This document shows positions 1 to 8,511 of a stretch of DNA of 21,039 bases, in pieces. Numbering within the stretch: the stretch's first letter is position 1; the number at the start of each line of letters is the position of its first letter. The DNA comes from an uncultured Ruminococcus sp. (GTDB lineage Bacteria > Bacillota > Clostridia > Oscillospirales > Ruminococcaceae): the NCBI GenBank assembly GCA_947176565.1, contig CAMWRC010000001.1, positions 1 through 21,039 of the forward strand. Reading direction: 5' to 3'. The notes beneath the pieces were generated by a model. It did not search any database, had not been told where the DNA came from, and saw only the letters and a list, made by a program, of their open reading frames with translations. The position numbers and the translations under genes were made by a program.

Positions 1-87
1 ATTATATACAAAATTACAATAGGCGCAAATAGAATTTTTATTTAATATTTTTTAAACTCTAAGAATAACCAAAATCAGAAAACAATA

Positions 88-115
88 ACCTGTACCAATC
101 GGAATTGATACAGGT
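88..115 (-). terminator. Rho-independent terminator after the LRR gene pair
   Basis: Inverted repeat with arms at 88-99 and 104-115 and a 4-nt loop. Read on the minus strand the 12-bp stem contains one U-G pair and is followed by a T-rich but interrupted tract (TATTGTTTTCTGATTTTGG). It lies just past the stop codon at 137. The weak U run lowers certainty about its efficiency. Confidence 0.75.
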
Positions 116-136
116 CATCATCTAATTAACGAAATA

Positions 137-1480
137 TCAGTTATCAATTATTTTTTTATAGTTTTCCTCTTCCGCCTTTTCCTGAGCAGCCTTATCGGCT
201 TTTTTTACGGCAGCAGATGCGCTTTTTCTGCTTTTTGCCATAAGCACAACGGCAAAAACTACAACAACAATAATAACTCCAATCCCAACAATTATAAATG
301 CAAGATTTTTCAGGCTTCCGTCAACAGTAGTATATTCTATTTTGTTTGATTTTGCATATTTTGCGCCTGCGGAATCAGAAAATACGTTCATGGAAAATCC
401 TTCATCAGGAACATATCCGCCGTTTTCGTCAAGTGAGAATCCGAAAGCATAGTCACCTATTTCTGTGATGCTTCTCGGCAGATTTATCTGTTTAAGAGAT
501 GAGCATGATGTAAATGCTCCTGCACCTACAGATTCTGTACCCTCGGCAATTACGGCACGGCTGAGTGAAGTGCAGTTATAAAAAGCACCCTCCCCGATAG
601 TCCGGAGTGAAAGCGGAAAATCAAGAGACTGCAATGAAACGCAGTTTTTAAATGCAACATCTGCAATAGATGAAAGTCCCTCTGAAAAGTCAATGCTTTT
701 AAGACTTGTGCAGTAACCAAAAGAATCCTCTCCGATAAAACTTACAGATGCCGGAATAAAGAGATTTTCAATACCTGCGCATACCGAAAAAGCACCGGCA
801 TCAATAGTAGTAACACCGTCAGGAATATATACATCACCGGTAAGTTTTGTGGAAGCACGGCAGATATTAGTCTTTGAGCTGTTGTAAAGTATTCCGTCCT
901 CAAATGTATAGCTTGCACAGGCGGAAGCATCGAAATTTTCGATTGAGCTGCATTCCGCAAATGCCATAGGCTGAATAGATGAAAGTTCACCCGGCAGATG
1001 GACATCTGTCAGGAACGAACAGTTATAGAAAGCGTATGAAGAAATAGTATTTACGGAATCAGGAATATCAATTGAAGTAAGATTTGTACAGCCCATAAAA
1101 GTACCGCCTGAAATATTAGTAATTCTACTTGGAAGTGTGATTGATTTCAGCGATGTACAGCCTGCAAATGCATTTGAACCTATAGACGTAATGCTGTCAG
1201 GAATTTTAAGCGATGAAATATTAGTACAATTTGCAAAAGCATTATCACCGATAGCTGTAATAGCATAGCCGTTGCGCAATTCCGGAATTTCGCCTATTAT
1301 AGCGGTAGATTCACAGGAAGTAATTGTATACGAGCCGCCTATAAGTTCAAAAGTAAATGTTCCATCTGTAAGCGGTTCGCCTACGTCCTGAACCTGTTCT
1401 TCCGCATAGGCGAACAAAGAACCTGCGGAAATCATAACTACAAAAGAGACAGCAGATGCGAAAAATTTCCTAATTTTCAT
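137..1480 (-). CDS. BspA-type leucine-rich-repeat surface protein, membrane-anchored
   Basis: Predicted 447-residue surface protein. It has a signal peptide (charged MKIRKFF start, hydrophobic core, likely cleavage after AYA near residue 26). About ten LRR_5/BspA-type repeats of roughly 23 residues follow, with the pattern IG..AF..C(T/S)SL..I.LP.S. A C-terminal transmembrane helix lies at about 392-415, followed by a 32-residue Lys/Ala/Glu-rich cytoplasmic tail. There is no LPXTG motif, so anchoring is by the helix. The family is known for surface binding and adhesion; the ligand here is unknown. A reading frame extends 34 codons further upstream, but ATG 1480 has an AGAGG site 8-10 nt before it and begins the signal peptide, so it is the start. 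The gene overlaps the upstream LRR gene by 11 bp, which suggests translational coupling. It is closed by the terminator at 88-115. Confidence 0.88.
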   Translation of the reverse strand: MKIRKFFASAVSFVVMISAGSLFAYAEEQVQDVGEPLTDGTFTFELIGGSYTITSCESTAIIGEIPELRNGYAITAIGDNAFANCTNISSLKIPDSITSIGSNAFAGCTSLKSITLPSRITNISGGTFMGCTNLTSIDIPDSVNTISSYAFYNCSFLTDVHLPGELSSIQPMAFAECSSIENFDASACASYTFEDGILYNSSKTNICRASTKLTGDVYIPDGVTTIDAGAFSVCAGIENLFIPASVSFIGEDSFGYCTSLKSIDFSEGLSSIADVAFKNCVSLQSLDFPLSLRTIGEGAFYNCTSLSRAVIAEGTESVGAGAFTSCSSLKQINLPRSITEIGDYAFGFSLDENGGYVPDEGFSMNVFSDSAGAKYAKSNKIEYTTVDGSLKNLAFIIVGIGVIIVVVVFAVVLMAKSRKSASAAVKKADKAAQEKAEEENYKKIIDN

Positions 1481-3560
1481 TATTATTTTCCTCTTTCTTT
1501 CCGGCAGATTTTTTTCTTTCAGCAGATTTTTTTTCTTTTCTCTTTTTTGAAGCAGATTTTCCGATAATAATTCCGGAAACAATAAGAATCAATACAGCAA
1601 CAGCACCGGTTATCACATAAATAAATCTTGTATCGACATTTTTACTGCCGATTGCTACAGTACCGCTTACAACTTCAATACCGCAGGCAACAGCATATTT
1701 ATATCCGAGACTATCTTCATCAGCATATATTTTATAGCCGTCAACAACTGAATAAGGCATTATATTTGTTGCACCGGACTGAGCATACTGCTCCATATTA
1801 GCCTGAATATCGGCAGCAAGTTCCTCATCATAGTCATAGCCGAAAGCATAGTCGCCGATTGTTTCTATGTCGTCGGGAATACGTATACTGAAAAGCGATG
1901 TACAGCCTAAAAATGCATTTACCCCCACAGTCTTTATATTGTCGGAAAGCTTTACGGAACATATCTTCGGACAACCCTCAAAAGCATAATTATTTATAGT
2001 TTCGACGGCAGGAAGTTCAATTTTTTCGAGGAACTGATTATAGCAGAATCCTGAAACAGCTATTTCCTTACAGGAATCCGGAGCAGTAAATTCCGTGTCC
2101 TCTTTCATCATAGGATATGTAACCAGCAGAGACATATCTTTATTGTACAACACACCATCAAGTGAAGAATATGAACCGCTGCCCTCCCCTACATTTATTT
2201 CTTTCAGGGAAGTGCAGAACAGGAAAGGTTCATCTCCTGCGATTTCCGTACAGTTTCCAGAAATCGTGATACTTTCCACAGCAGCTGAGAATGCATTTTC
2301 ACCGATTTTTACTACAGTATCAGGCAGGACTATTTTCGGAGAACTGCAATTGCTGAATGCGGCATGATAAACAGATGTTACGGAATAGCCATCAATTTCA
2401 GCTGGAACATCTACTAAATAATCAACTGAATTACAGCCGGTTATACAGGCTTCGCCGTCGATGACAGAATATTCAAAGATACCTGACTGCTGTATGTCAA
2501 GAGCAGCATATTCCTCAGCAATTTCAGCGGTTTCTGTAGTCATGAACGTAAAATTGTTGGCATAATTATAATCCTCATCTGTATCAGTAGCATATATCTG
2601 TGCGACTGAATCAGCATCGCCGATAATAATAAATCCGGCAACTGGATTTTCCTGTTCATCATATCCGAAAGCGCAGTACCCGATTGATTCAACACCGGAG
2701 GGAATTTTTACTTTCGTGAGTGCCGTATCCTGAAAAGCACTCTGTCCGATACTTTTCAGATACTTCGGAAGCTCAACGGATGAAAGAGATTTACAGCTCA
2801 TAAAAGCGGCAAGCTCAACAGAAAGAGTACACTCCGCAAAATTTACCTCTTCAAGTGATGTACAGCCGGCGAAAGCCATTATTCCTACTTCATCAACAGC
2901 GGTACTGCTCATATCGATTTTTTCCAGCTTTTCATTGAAGCTGAGACAATGGCGGTTCATAGTTTTAAGAGAATCCGGAAGAATTATTTCCTGAAGTTCT
3001 GTACCGGAAACCGCAGCTATTCCGAGAATCTCAACGCCGTAAGGAATAGTGAACGATGTTCCGGATTTGGCAGCAGGATAGCATATCAAGGTTTTCATAT
3101 CATTTGTAAACATAACGCCATTCACAGCAGTATAATTCTGATTTTCGGAATCAACAGTTATTTCTGTGAGATTTTCGCACGGAGCAAAAGGATTTTCCGC
3201 TGAAACATACACTATAGAAGCCGGAAGATTTATTTTTGTAACGGGAAGCGACATAAATGCATTCTTTTCGATTTCAGTAACCGGAAATCCGTCTATTTCC
3301 GCAGGAACAAAGATTTCATCTTCCTGTGATGAACAGTCGGTAATATGAGCATTTCCGTCATCATCGGCATAGTACGTCCAGTCGCTAGAAACAACTGTTC
3401 CGGAATCTGTTTCGTCTGTTTCAGAAATAAGTTCAATATCTGTTCCATAATATCCATAATCTTCATCTTCGGCGTTTGTATATACAGCCGGTTCCGATGA
3501 AATTCCGGAAACGAGCAGGGCGCATACTGCAAGTACCGCAGTTATTTTATATTTTTTCAT
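1470..3560 (-). CDS. Two-module BspA-type leucine-rich-repeat surface protein
   Basis: Predicted 696-residue secreted, membrane-anchored LRR protein. The signal peptide spans about residues 1-30. Two divergent copies of one LRR module follow, at about 61-325 and 361-630. Each copy opens with (V/D)VPAEIDG(F/Y).VT, carries a central DGV(L/M)(F/Y)..DM..L..YP element, and closes with an IG..AFGYD capping repeat. A transmembrane helix lies at about 646-667, followed by a 29-residue Lys/Glu/Asn-rich tail. ATG 3560 is chosen because GAGG lies 9 nt upstream and MKKYK begins the signal peptide. An in-frame ATG at 3587 lies almost at the predicted transcription start and lacks a ribosome site. The gene is first in a two-gene operon with a good promoter at 3599-3627. 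The family assignment is firm; the ligand and role are unknown. Confidence 0.88.
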   Translation of the reverse strand: MKKYKITAVLAVCALLVSGISSEPAVYTNAEDEDYGYYGTDIELISETDETDSGTVVSSDWTYYADDDGNAHITDCSSQEDEIFVPAEIDGFPVTEIEKNAFMSLPVTKINLPASIVYVSAENPFAPCENLTEITVDSENQNYTAVNGVMFTNDMKTLICYPAAKSGTSFTIPYGVEILGIAAVSGTELQEIILPDSLKTMNRHCLSFNEKLEKIDMSSTAVDEVGIMAFAGCTSLEEVNFAECTLSVELAAFMSCKSLSSVELPKYLKSIGQSAFQDTALTKVKIPSGVESIGYCAFGYDEQENPVAGFIIIGDADSVAQIYATDTDEDYNYANNFTFMTTETAEIAEEYAALDIQQSGIFEYSVIDGEACITGCNSVDYLVDVPAEIDGYSVTSVYHAAFSNCSSPKIVLPDTVVKIGENAFSAAVESITISGNCTEIAGDEPFLFCTSLKEINVGEGSGSYSSLDGVLYNKDMSLLVTYPMMKEDTEFTAPDSCKEIAVSGFCYNQFLEKIELPAVETINNYAFEGCPKICSVKLSDNIKTVGVNAFLGCTSLFSIRIPDDIETIGDYAFGYDYDEELAADIQANMEQYAQSGATNIMPYSVVDGYKIYADEDSLGYKYAVACGIEVVSGTVAIGSKNVDTRFIYVITGAVAVLILIVSGIIIGKSASKKRKEKKSAERKKSAGKKEENNNEN
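1668..3380 (-). repeat. Internal duplication of an LRR module (protein level)
   Basis: Module A is encoded at about 3380-2586 and module B at about 2480-1668. They share the opening PAEIDG element, the central DGV element and the closing AFGYD cap in the same order, but the spacing between landmarks differs, so the copies are old and diverged. The single module in the downstream gene (137-1480) ends with the same type of cap (IGDYAFGF). Confidence 0.7.
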
Positions 3561-3598
3561 TCTAATTATCCTCAATTCAATATTCATATCTACAAACG

Positions 3599-3627
3599 AT
3601 TATACCACGAATAAGCAGGAAAATCAA
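3599..3627 (-). promoter_or_regulatory. Sigma-A-type promoter of the LRR operon
   Basis: On the minus strand: -35 TTGATT (3622-3627), 17-bp spacer, -10 TATAAT (3599-3604), with an extended TG one base before the -10. Transcription would start near 3592, about 32 nt before ATG 3560. Confidence 0.8.
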
Positions 3628-3664
3628 TCTGTTTTGATTATTTTTCAGCATCTCAACACAGATT
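3626..3664 (-). terminator. Possible weak terminator after the ABC exporter operon
   Basis: Inverted repeat with 12-nt arms at 3626-3637 and 3653-3664, one mismatch and a 15-nt loop, directly after the stop codon at 3666. The following sequence (GATTTTCC) is a poor U tract, and the left arm overlaps the -35 box of the LRR promoter. Some read-through is plausible. Confidence 0.4.
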
Positions 3665-3665
3665 C

Positions 3666-4403
3666 TTATTTTTTCTTGATAAACTCATCATATTTATCAC
3701 ATATTTCTTTGGTTTCGCCGAAAGCAATCTGTTTTCCCTTTTCAATCCAGAGAACTTTTGTAGCCATACGACGAATCTGCGCAAGAGAATGTGAAACAAG
3801 AATTGTTGTTGCTCCGCTTTTGATAATCTCAAGCATTTTCTTTTCGCTTTTTTTCCGGAATGCGCCGTCGCCTACGGAAAGCACTTCATCAAGAATCAGT
3901 ATTTCCGGCTGGACAAGGCAGGCAATAGAAAAGGCAAGCCTTGATTTCATACCGGAAGAAAGATGTGAAAACTTTCTGTCCTCAAATTCTTTAAGTTCCG
4001 CAAAATCAATAATACTGTCGTATGTCCGGTTCATGAAATCGCGAGTATATCCCAACATCGCACCACGAAGAAATGTATTTTCACGGACTGTCAAATCTCC
4101 GTCAAATCCTGTGCCGAGTTCAAGCAGGGAAGCTATATTTCCGCGTACTGCCATAGTTCCGGCGGTAGGACGCATTATTCCGGAGATTACCTTGCAAAGC
4201 GTAGATTTTCCTGCTCCGTTAGTTCCGATTACGCCCAGCAGTTCTCCCTCGTCAAGTGAAAACGTAATACCGTCAAGAGCAGTAAATTCTTTCTGAACGT
4301 ACGTGCCTTTAAGCTTCTGTATTATGACATCTTTCAGTCCGCGGTTGGTGAAATCGCCTACTATATAGGAGACAGAAATATTATTAAGTTCTATTTTTTT
4401 CAT
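3666..4403 (-). CDS. ABC transporter ATP-binding protein, polysaccharide/teichoic acid export type
   Basis: The 245-residue ATPase would power export of a cell-envelope polymer through the adjacent ABC-2 permease. Visible motifs are Walker A GTNGAGKST (60-68), signature LSSGM (148-152), Walker B ILILDE (168-173) and the H-loop histidine in SHS (about 205). The long N-terminal stretch before the core (KDVIIQKLKG..., then FTALDGITF) is typical of the TagH/RfbB/KpsT/Wzt group. It lacks the C-terminal extension seen in TagH or the carbohydrate-binding domain of some Wzt proteins, so it gives no clue to the polymer. It starts 8 bp after the permease stop, with AGGG before the ATG, and is the last gene of the operon. 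Confidence 0.92.
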   Translation of the reverse strand: MKKIELNNISVSYIVGDFTNRGLKDVIIQKLKGTYVQKEFTALDGITFSLDEGELLGVIGTNGAGKSTLCKVISGIMRPTAGTMAVRGNIASLLELGTGFDGDLTVRENTFLRGAMLGYTRDFMNRTYDSIIDFAELKEFEDRKFSHLSSGMKSRLAFSIACLVQPEILILDEVLSVGDGAFRKKSEKKMLEIIKSGATTILVSHSLAQIRRMATKVLWIEKGKQIAFGETKEICDKYDEFIKKK

Positions 4404-4411
4404 AAATCACC

Positions 4412-5200
4412 CTAAATATAATACATGAATTTATAATTATATTTCTTGTATATAATCATACCCGTAATCAGTACCGCAAGAGCATATACTGCGCAAAGAA
4501 CATGAATCCACCATGCCGGAACAATTCCGCCGATAACCACCTGCCTGAAATATGTGATATACACGTATACAGGATTACAGTAGAACAGCTTCTGTATTTT
4601 TTCAGAATACGCCGATACATTATAGAAAATTGCGGAAAGATACATCAGAAGCTGTGTAAAAATATCATAAAGATATTGAATATCCTTGAAAATCACAAAA
4701 AGTGCTGAAAGTATGAACCCGACTCCGATATTGAATATAAGCAGACAGGCAACCGGATAAATCAACAGCAGGAAACGCGGAGAAAATGCAATTCCATCAA
4801 CAGCAACAAAAATAAAATATATTATCAGCGTAAGTCCAAAATTTATACAGGAACTCACTTCCTTTGAAAGCATGAACAGATATTTTGGAACATTGATTTT
4901 CTTAATTATATTTGCATTTGACATGAGCGCGTGCATACCGCCGTTTGTGGCATCTTTAAAAAATGAGAATATCAAATTTCCGGAAAAGAGGTATATTATA
5001 TAATGCTCCGTATTCCTGCCGAAAAACCTCGTAAATACGACCGCCATAACGATAAGCTGCAAAAGCGGCGAAAGTATACTCCAGAACATTCCCAAAACAG
5101 TACGCTTATATTTTTTCTTGAAATCGCGTTTGACAAGCTCTGAAAAAAGAAATTCATATTTTCTGACTTTTTCTATCTGTTTTTTTATTTTCTCAACCAT
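4412..5200 (-). CDS. ABC-2 type permease for polysaccharide/teichoic acid export
   Basis: 262-residue membrane protein of the TagG/RfbA/KpsM family. The N-terminal amphipathic stretch KRDFKKKYKRTVLGMFW (about 24-40) leading into SILSPLLQL is characteristic. About six hydrophobic segments follow (near 42-60, 68-82, 115-135, 141-172, 180-198, 232-250). It should form a homodimer with the downstream ATPase and translocate a lipid-linked polymer across the cytoplasmic membrane. The start has GGAGGG only 3-4 nt from the ATG, a little close. The gene begins 11 bp after the stop of the TagF-like gene, so the three genes form one transcription unit. Confidence 0.92.
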   Translation of the reverse strand: MVEKIKKQIEKVRKYEFLFSELVKRDFKKKYKRTVLGMFWSILSPLLQLIVMAVVFTRFFGRNTEHYIIYLFSGNLIFSFFKDATNGGMHALMSNANIIKKINVPKYLFMLSKEVSSCINFGLTLIIYFIFVAVDGIAFSPRFLLLIYPVACLLIFNIGVGFILSALFVIFKDIQYLYDIFTQLLMYLSAIFYNVSAYSEKIQKLFYCNPVYVYITYFRQVVIGGIVPAWWIHVLCAVYALAVLITGMIIYKKYNYKFMYYI

Positions 5201-5211
5201 AGACCCTCCGT

Positions 5212-6954
5212 TTATTTTCCGGCGGCTTCAGATTTTTCAAGTCTTTCAAGTTCACGCTTTTGTCTGAGCGGTTCAAGCTGTGCCGCGGCGGATTCATATG
5301 ACAAATCACGCTCATATATATCCATTGTACGCAGTCTCAGAGAGAGTATTCTTGTATCACCGGCAGACGCGCGCAAATCACAGCGGCGATAGACATGGGA
5401 AAACTGAAATCCTATCTGAACCTTGCCATCATTTCCGATAATGTTTTCCGGAATATCAAGAATAATATAATCACATTTTTTGCGGAAAATTTCACTTGAA
5501 TCCAGAATATGACCGTTTACGCTTACTTTCGCATCTATTCTGTACTGTTTGTAATAGAAATACGGCTCAAAATATATCTGTACGGCAAGACCGTTTTTTG
5601 GTTTCGGAATAAAGAAACTGAAATAAGCTTTTTTCCGTACTATCCAGCGACCGTTCGGCGATGCAAGTTCAATTCCGAAAGTTTCAATATCAGTATCACG
5701 GGCAAAATCAAAAGTTGCATTTACAGGAATACGATAGAGCGTTTTTTTATCATTCTTCATGCTGACAAGAAGATTATAAAAACGTTCACAGAATCCGCCG
5801 TTATAATAGAAAAATCTGTCGCGCTTGATTTTTTCCTCCGGAGTAAGAGCAAAACCTGTCATGTGATAATTTTCCAGCTTGTCCATACATTCATCAACGG
5901 TATCTACCACATTGAATATAACGTCCATTTTGCTTGAATACGGGTCGGCAAGATCTGTTTTGTGACCATATTTCAGACAGTCCTCGCTGTCGGGAATATT
6001 CAGAAATATAGACGGTTTGTGCTGAAACCACATTTCAAAACACATTGATGAATAATCTGTAATGAGTATAGCGGAATCCTTTTTTGCTCCGGCTATTTCG
6101 TCGTCCTCCAGAATCTTCACGCCTTCGAGTAAACCGCTTCCGCATACCTGTAAAACGCTGTGATGAAGTGCGATTTTCAGCGTATATCCGTTTTCTCTGA
6201 CAAACTTCTGGAAACGCGGATTTTCAAGCAGTCCGACGATTGTTTTTACATATATGGTATCTTTGAGTTCAGATTCCGGAATATTTTTCAGATACCGGCG
6301 ATGTGTGAAATAAATAAAGATACTTTTTTCCGAGCCTGATTTTTCAGAACTGAGCAAATCCCAGCGGAAAAGACCATTTTTAATAAGGTCATCTTCTTTA
6401 TAGCAGGCGCGTTCCATGAAGATTTTTTTCTCAAAGTCGTTGCTTATCATAAGCTTGTCGAACAGAAATTTACTGTATGATGACTGTGAAATAAAATCGT
6501 CCTTAAAAAAAGTAATTCCGTGCTGAGTAAAAATCGAATACACGTAGGGACTGCGTTTGACAGCTTCTGTAATGCCTATGCGCAGAGAATGCAGAACCTG
6601 AAATCCGCCGCAGATGAACTTGACAGTTTTGAAAAGTTCATTCATGCGTCTGGCAAATTCCTCGATTTTTTCGGGGGAATATTCAATGATATTTTTTCCG
6701 TATTTTTTCTTTAATTCCGGATATGCAGCACATTTTTCATTGATTATATAATATGGTACGAAATGCCTGTTTTTCTGAGAATATATATATTTAAACAGTT
6801 CAAACTCGTCCTGAGGAGAAGTATCTGCCTCGACAATGAAATCACAGCAGATTACCTTGTTTCTTTCTGTTTCAAGCTGCATTGACATAGCAAATTCATG
6901 AGCTATATAACGCCTGAAAAGTTTATCCCATAATTTATTTGCTTTTTCCAGCAT
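5212..6954 (-). CDS. CDP-glycerol glycerophosphotransferase-like (TagF-type) protein with extra C-terminal beta domain
   Basis: 580-residue protein. Residues about 30-400 resemble the glycerophosphotransferase (TagB/TagF, GT-B fold) family, with TQHGITFFKDDF (143-154) in place of the usual W/QHGT block and the hallmark ITDYSSM (298-304) followed by E and KPSIFL. Such enzymes transfer glycerol phosphate from CDP-glycerol onto a wall teichoic acid or similar polymer at the inner face of the membrane. Residues about 410-545 look like a separate beta-sandwich domain ending in DTRILSL.L, a motif seen beside some clostridial glycosyltransferases. A charged helix closes the protein. The ATG has AAAGGA 7 nt upstream and a promoter at 7012-7040. 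It is co-transcribed with the ABC exporter, so it probably makes or modifies the exported polymer. The exact donor is not shown by the sequence. Confidence 0.82.
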   Translation of the reverse strand: MLEKANKLWDKLFRRYIAHEFAMSMQLETERNKVICCDFIVEADTSPQDEFELFKYIYSQKNRHFVPYYIINEKCAAYPELKKKYGKNIIEYSPEKIEEFARRMNELFKTVKFICGGFQVLHSLRIGITEAVKRSPYVYSIFTQHGITFFKDDFISQSSYSKFLFDKLMISNDFEKKIFMERACYKEDDLIKNGLFRWDLLSSEKSGSEKSIFIYFTHRRYLKNIPESELKDTIYVKTIVGLLENPRFQKFVRENGYTLKIALHHSVLQVCGSGLLEGVKILEDDEIAGAKKDSAILITDYSSMCFEMWFQHKPSIFLNIPDSEDCLKYGHKTDLADPYSSKMDVIFNVVDTVDECMDKLENYHMTGFALTPEEKIKRDRFFYYNGGFCERFYNLLVSMKNDKKTLYRIPVNATFDFARDTDIETFGIELASPNGRWIVRKKAYFSFFIPKPKNGLAVQIYFEPYFYYKQYRIDAKVSVNGHILDSSEIFRKKCDYIILDIPENIIGNDGKVQIGFQFSHVYRRCDLRASAGDTRILSLRLRTMDIYERDLSYESAAAQLEPLRQKRELERLEKSEAAGK

Positions 6955-6984
6955 ATGATTTTCCTTTCATATAAATAATAAAAT

Positions 6985-7000
6985 AAATCTCATCAGATTT
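6985..7000 (-). promoter_or_regulatory. Leader hairpin of the TagF-like operon
   Basis: Perfect 6-bp inverted repeat AAATCT-gatg-AGATTT, falling within the first 20 nt of the predicted transcript. It could stabilise the 5' end of the mRNA. No regulatory role is shown, and the surrounding DNA is very AT-rich. Confidence 0.3.
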
Positions 7001-7011
7001 CATATTATATT

Positions 7012-7040
7012 ATTATATCATATTATCCTGAAAATTGCAA
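7012..7040 (-). promoter_or_regulatory. Sigma-A-type promoter of the TagF-like/ABC exporter operon
   Basis: On the minus strand: -35 TTGCAA (7035-7040), 17-bp spacer, -10 TATAAT (7012-7017), with an extended TG before the -10. It lies between the nfn terminator and the TagF-like start, giving a leader of about 50 nt. Confidence 0.75.
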
Positions 7041-7083
7041 CAATCATGGAAACAAATCCCGATTAATATTTTCCAGATAAAAA

Positions 7084-7113
7084 ATAACCTGTCTTTCTGC
7101 AAAGACAGGTTAT
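7084..7113 (-). terminator. Strong rho-independent terminator after nfnB
   Basis: Perfect 13-bp stem (arms 7084-7096 and 7101-7113), 4-nt loop, and a run of T on the minus strand just after it (7078-7085). It starts 12 bp past the nfnB stop codon. A textbook intrinsic terminator. Confidence 0.93.
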
Positions 7114-7124
7114 ATCATCAATAA

Positions 7125-8510
7125 TTATCTGTTTTTCATGTATTCGTCCATAGCTGCCGCAGCCTTTTTGCCTGCACCCATAGCAAGTATAACAGTAGCT
7201 GCACCGGTTACGGCATCTCCGCCGGCATATACGCCCTCACGGGAAGTAAGTCCGCTTTCATCAGCAATAATGCCGCCCCATTTCTGTGTATCAAGTCCCT
7301 CAGTCGTCGATTTGATAAGCGGATTCGGAGAAGTTCCGATAGACATGATAACGCAGTCAGCTTCGATTTCAATAAATGCACCCTCAATCGGAACAGGCTT
7401 TGCACGACCGCTTGCATCAGGTTCGGAAAGTTCCATCTGCTGGCACTTAATGCTCTTTACCCAGCCGTTTTCATTTGCTTCGATTTCAACCGGATTTGTC
7501 AGGAATTTGAATACGATTCCCTCCTCCTTAGCGTGTTCAACTTCCTCAGCACGTGCCGGAAGCTCATTTTCTGTACGTCTGTATACGATAGTAACATCAG
7601 CTCCCAGACGCTTTGCACATCTTGCAGCGTCCATGGCAACATTTCCGCCGCCTACAACAACAGCTTTTGTTCCGGCGTTTATCGGAGTTGAAGAATCCGG
7701 CTTATAGGCTTTCATAAGGTTAATACGTGTGAGAAATTCATTCGCAGAATATACACCATTAAGATTTTCTCCAGGAATACGCATAAATCTCGGAAGTCCT
7801 GCTCCTGAACCAATAAATACAGTTTCAAATCCTTCTTCTTTCATAAGCTCGTCAATTGAAACAGTCTTTCCTACAACAGTATTTGTTTCAATCTTAACGC
7901 CGAGAGCTTTGAGACCGTCTATTTCTTTCTGTACAATTGACTTCGGAAGTCTGAATTCCGGAATACCATAGGAAAGAACTCCGCCGGCAACATGGAGAGC
8001 CTCAAATACAGTAACATCGTATCCCTTTTTCGCAAGGTCGCCTGCACAGGCAAGTCCGGACGGACCTGAACCTATTACAGCAGTCTTATGACCGTTTGAT
8101 TCCGGCTTTTCCACAGCAGATTCAGCAAGAGCGTTATGTCTGTCAGCTACAAATCTTTCAAGTCTGCCGATAGCTACAGGTTCACCCTTTACGCCACGTA
8201 CGCATTTACTTTCGCACTGTGTTTCCTGAGGACATACTCGTCCGCATACAGCAGGCAGCGAACTTGATTTTGTGATTATTTTATATGCTTCCTCAAAATT
8301 TCCCTCGGCGACCTGAGCAATAAATGCTGGTATATCAATCTGTACGGGACAGCCCGTAACACATGGTTTATTTTTGCAGTTAAGACAGCGTTTAGCTTCA
8401 TCTATAGCCTGTTCCTCGGTATATCCAAGAGCAACCTCACTGAAATTCTTATTTCTCACGTCAGGAGCCTGAACCGGCATTTCATTTTTTGTAAGACTCA
8501 TATTAGCCAT
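7125..8510 (-). CDS. nfnB: NADH-dependent ferredoxin:NADP+ oxidoreductase, large subunit (GltD-like)
   Basis: 461-residue flavoprotein subunit of the electron-bifurcating Nfn complex, which links NADPH oxidation to reduction of NAD+ and ferredoxin. Two N-terminal 4Fe-4S cysteine sets are visible (C42, C45, C50, C54 and C89, C93, C99, C103). They are followed by an FAD GxGxxG site (GSGPSG, 147-152) and an NADP-type GGGNVAMD site (287-294). The C-terminal GVYAGGDAVTGAATV block is typical of the GltD family. Such proteins are often annotated as glutamate synthase small subunit; the adjacent NfnA and the absence of a GltB gene favour Nfn. The open frame runs on to 8645, but ATG 8510 has AGGAGG 9 nt upstream and leaves a 1-bp gap to nfnA. 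The ATG at 8501 would be too far from that site. Confidence 0.93.
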   Translation of the reverse strand: MANMSLTKNEMPVQAPDVRNKNFSEVALGYTEEQAIDEAKRCLNCKNKPCVTGCPVQIDIPAFIAQVAEGNFEEAYKIITKSSSLPAVCGRVCPQETQCESKCVRGVKGEPVAIGRLERFVADRHNALAESAVEKPESNGHKTAVIGSGPSGLACAGDLAKKGYDVTVFEALHVAGGVLSYGIPEFRLPKSIVQKEIDGLKALGVKIETNTVVGKTVSIDELMKEEGFETVFIGSGAGLPRFMRIPGENLNGVYSANEFLTRINLMKAYKPDSSTPINAGTKAVVVGGGNVAMDAARCAKRLGADVTIVYRRTENELPARAEEVEHAKEEGIVFKFLTNPVEIEANENGWVKSIKCQQMELSEPDASGRAKPVPIEGAFIEIEADCVIMSIGTSPNPLIKSTTEGLDTQKWGGIIADESGLTSREGVYAGGDAVTGAATVILAMGAGKKAAAAMDEYMKNR

Positions 8511-8511
8511 T

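Noticed and set aside
3634..4296. Plus-strand open frame of 220 codons opposite the ABC ATPase gene
   Set aside because: It overlaps a clear, motif-complete ATPase on the minus strand, and its translation is Ser/Pro/Ile-rich without domains: a shadow frame.
7125..8510. Glutamate synthase small subunit (gltD)
   Set aside because: No large subunit gene is present, and the 1-bp spacing to a PyrK/SudB-like flavoprotein is the Nfn arrangement.
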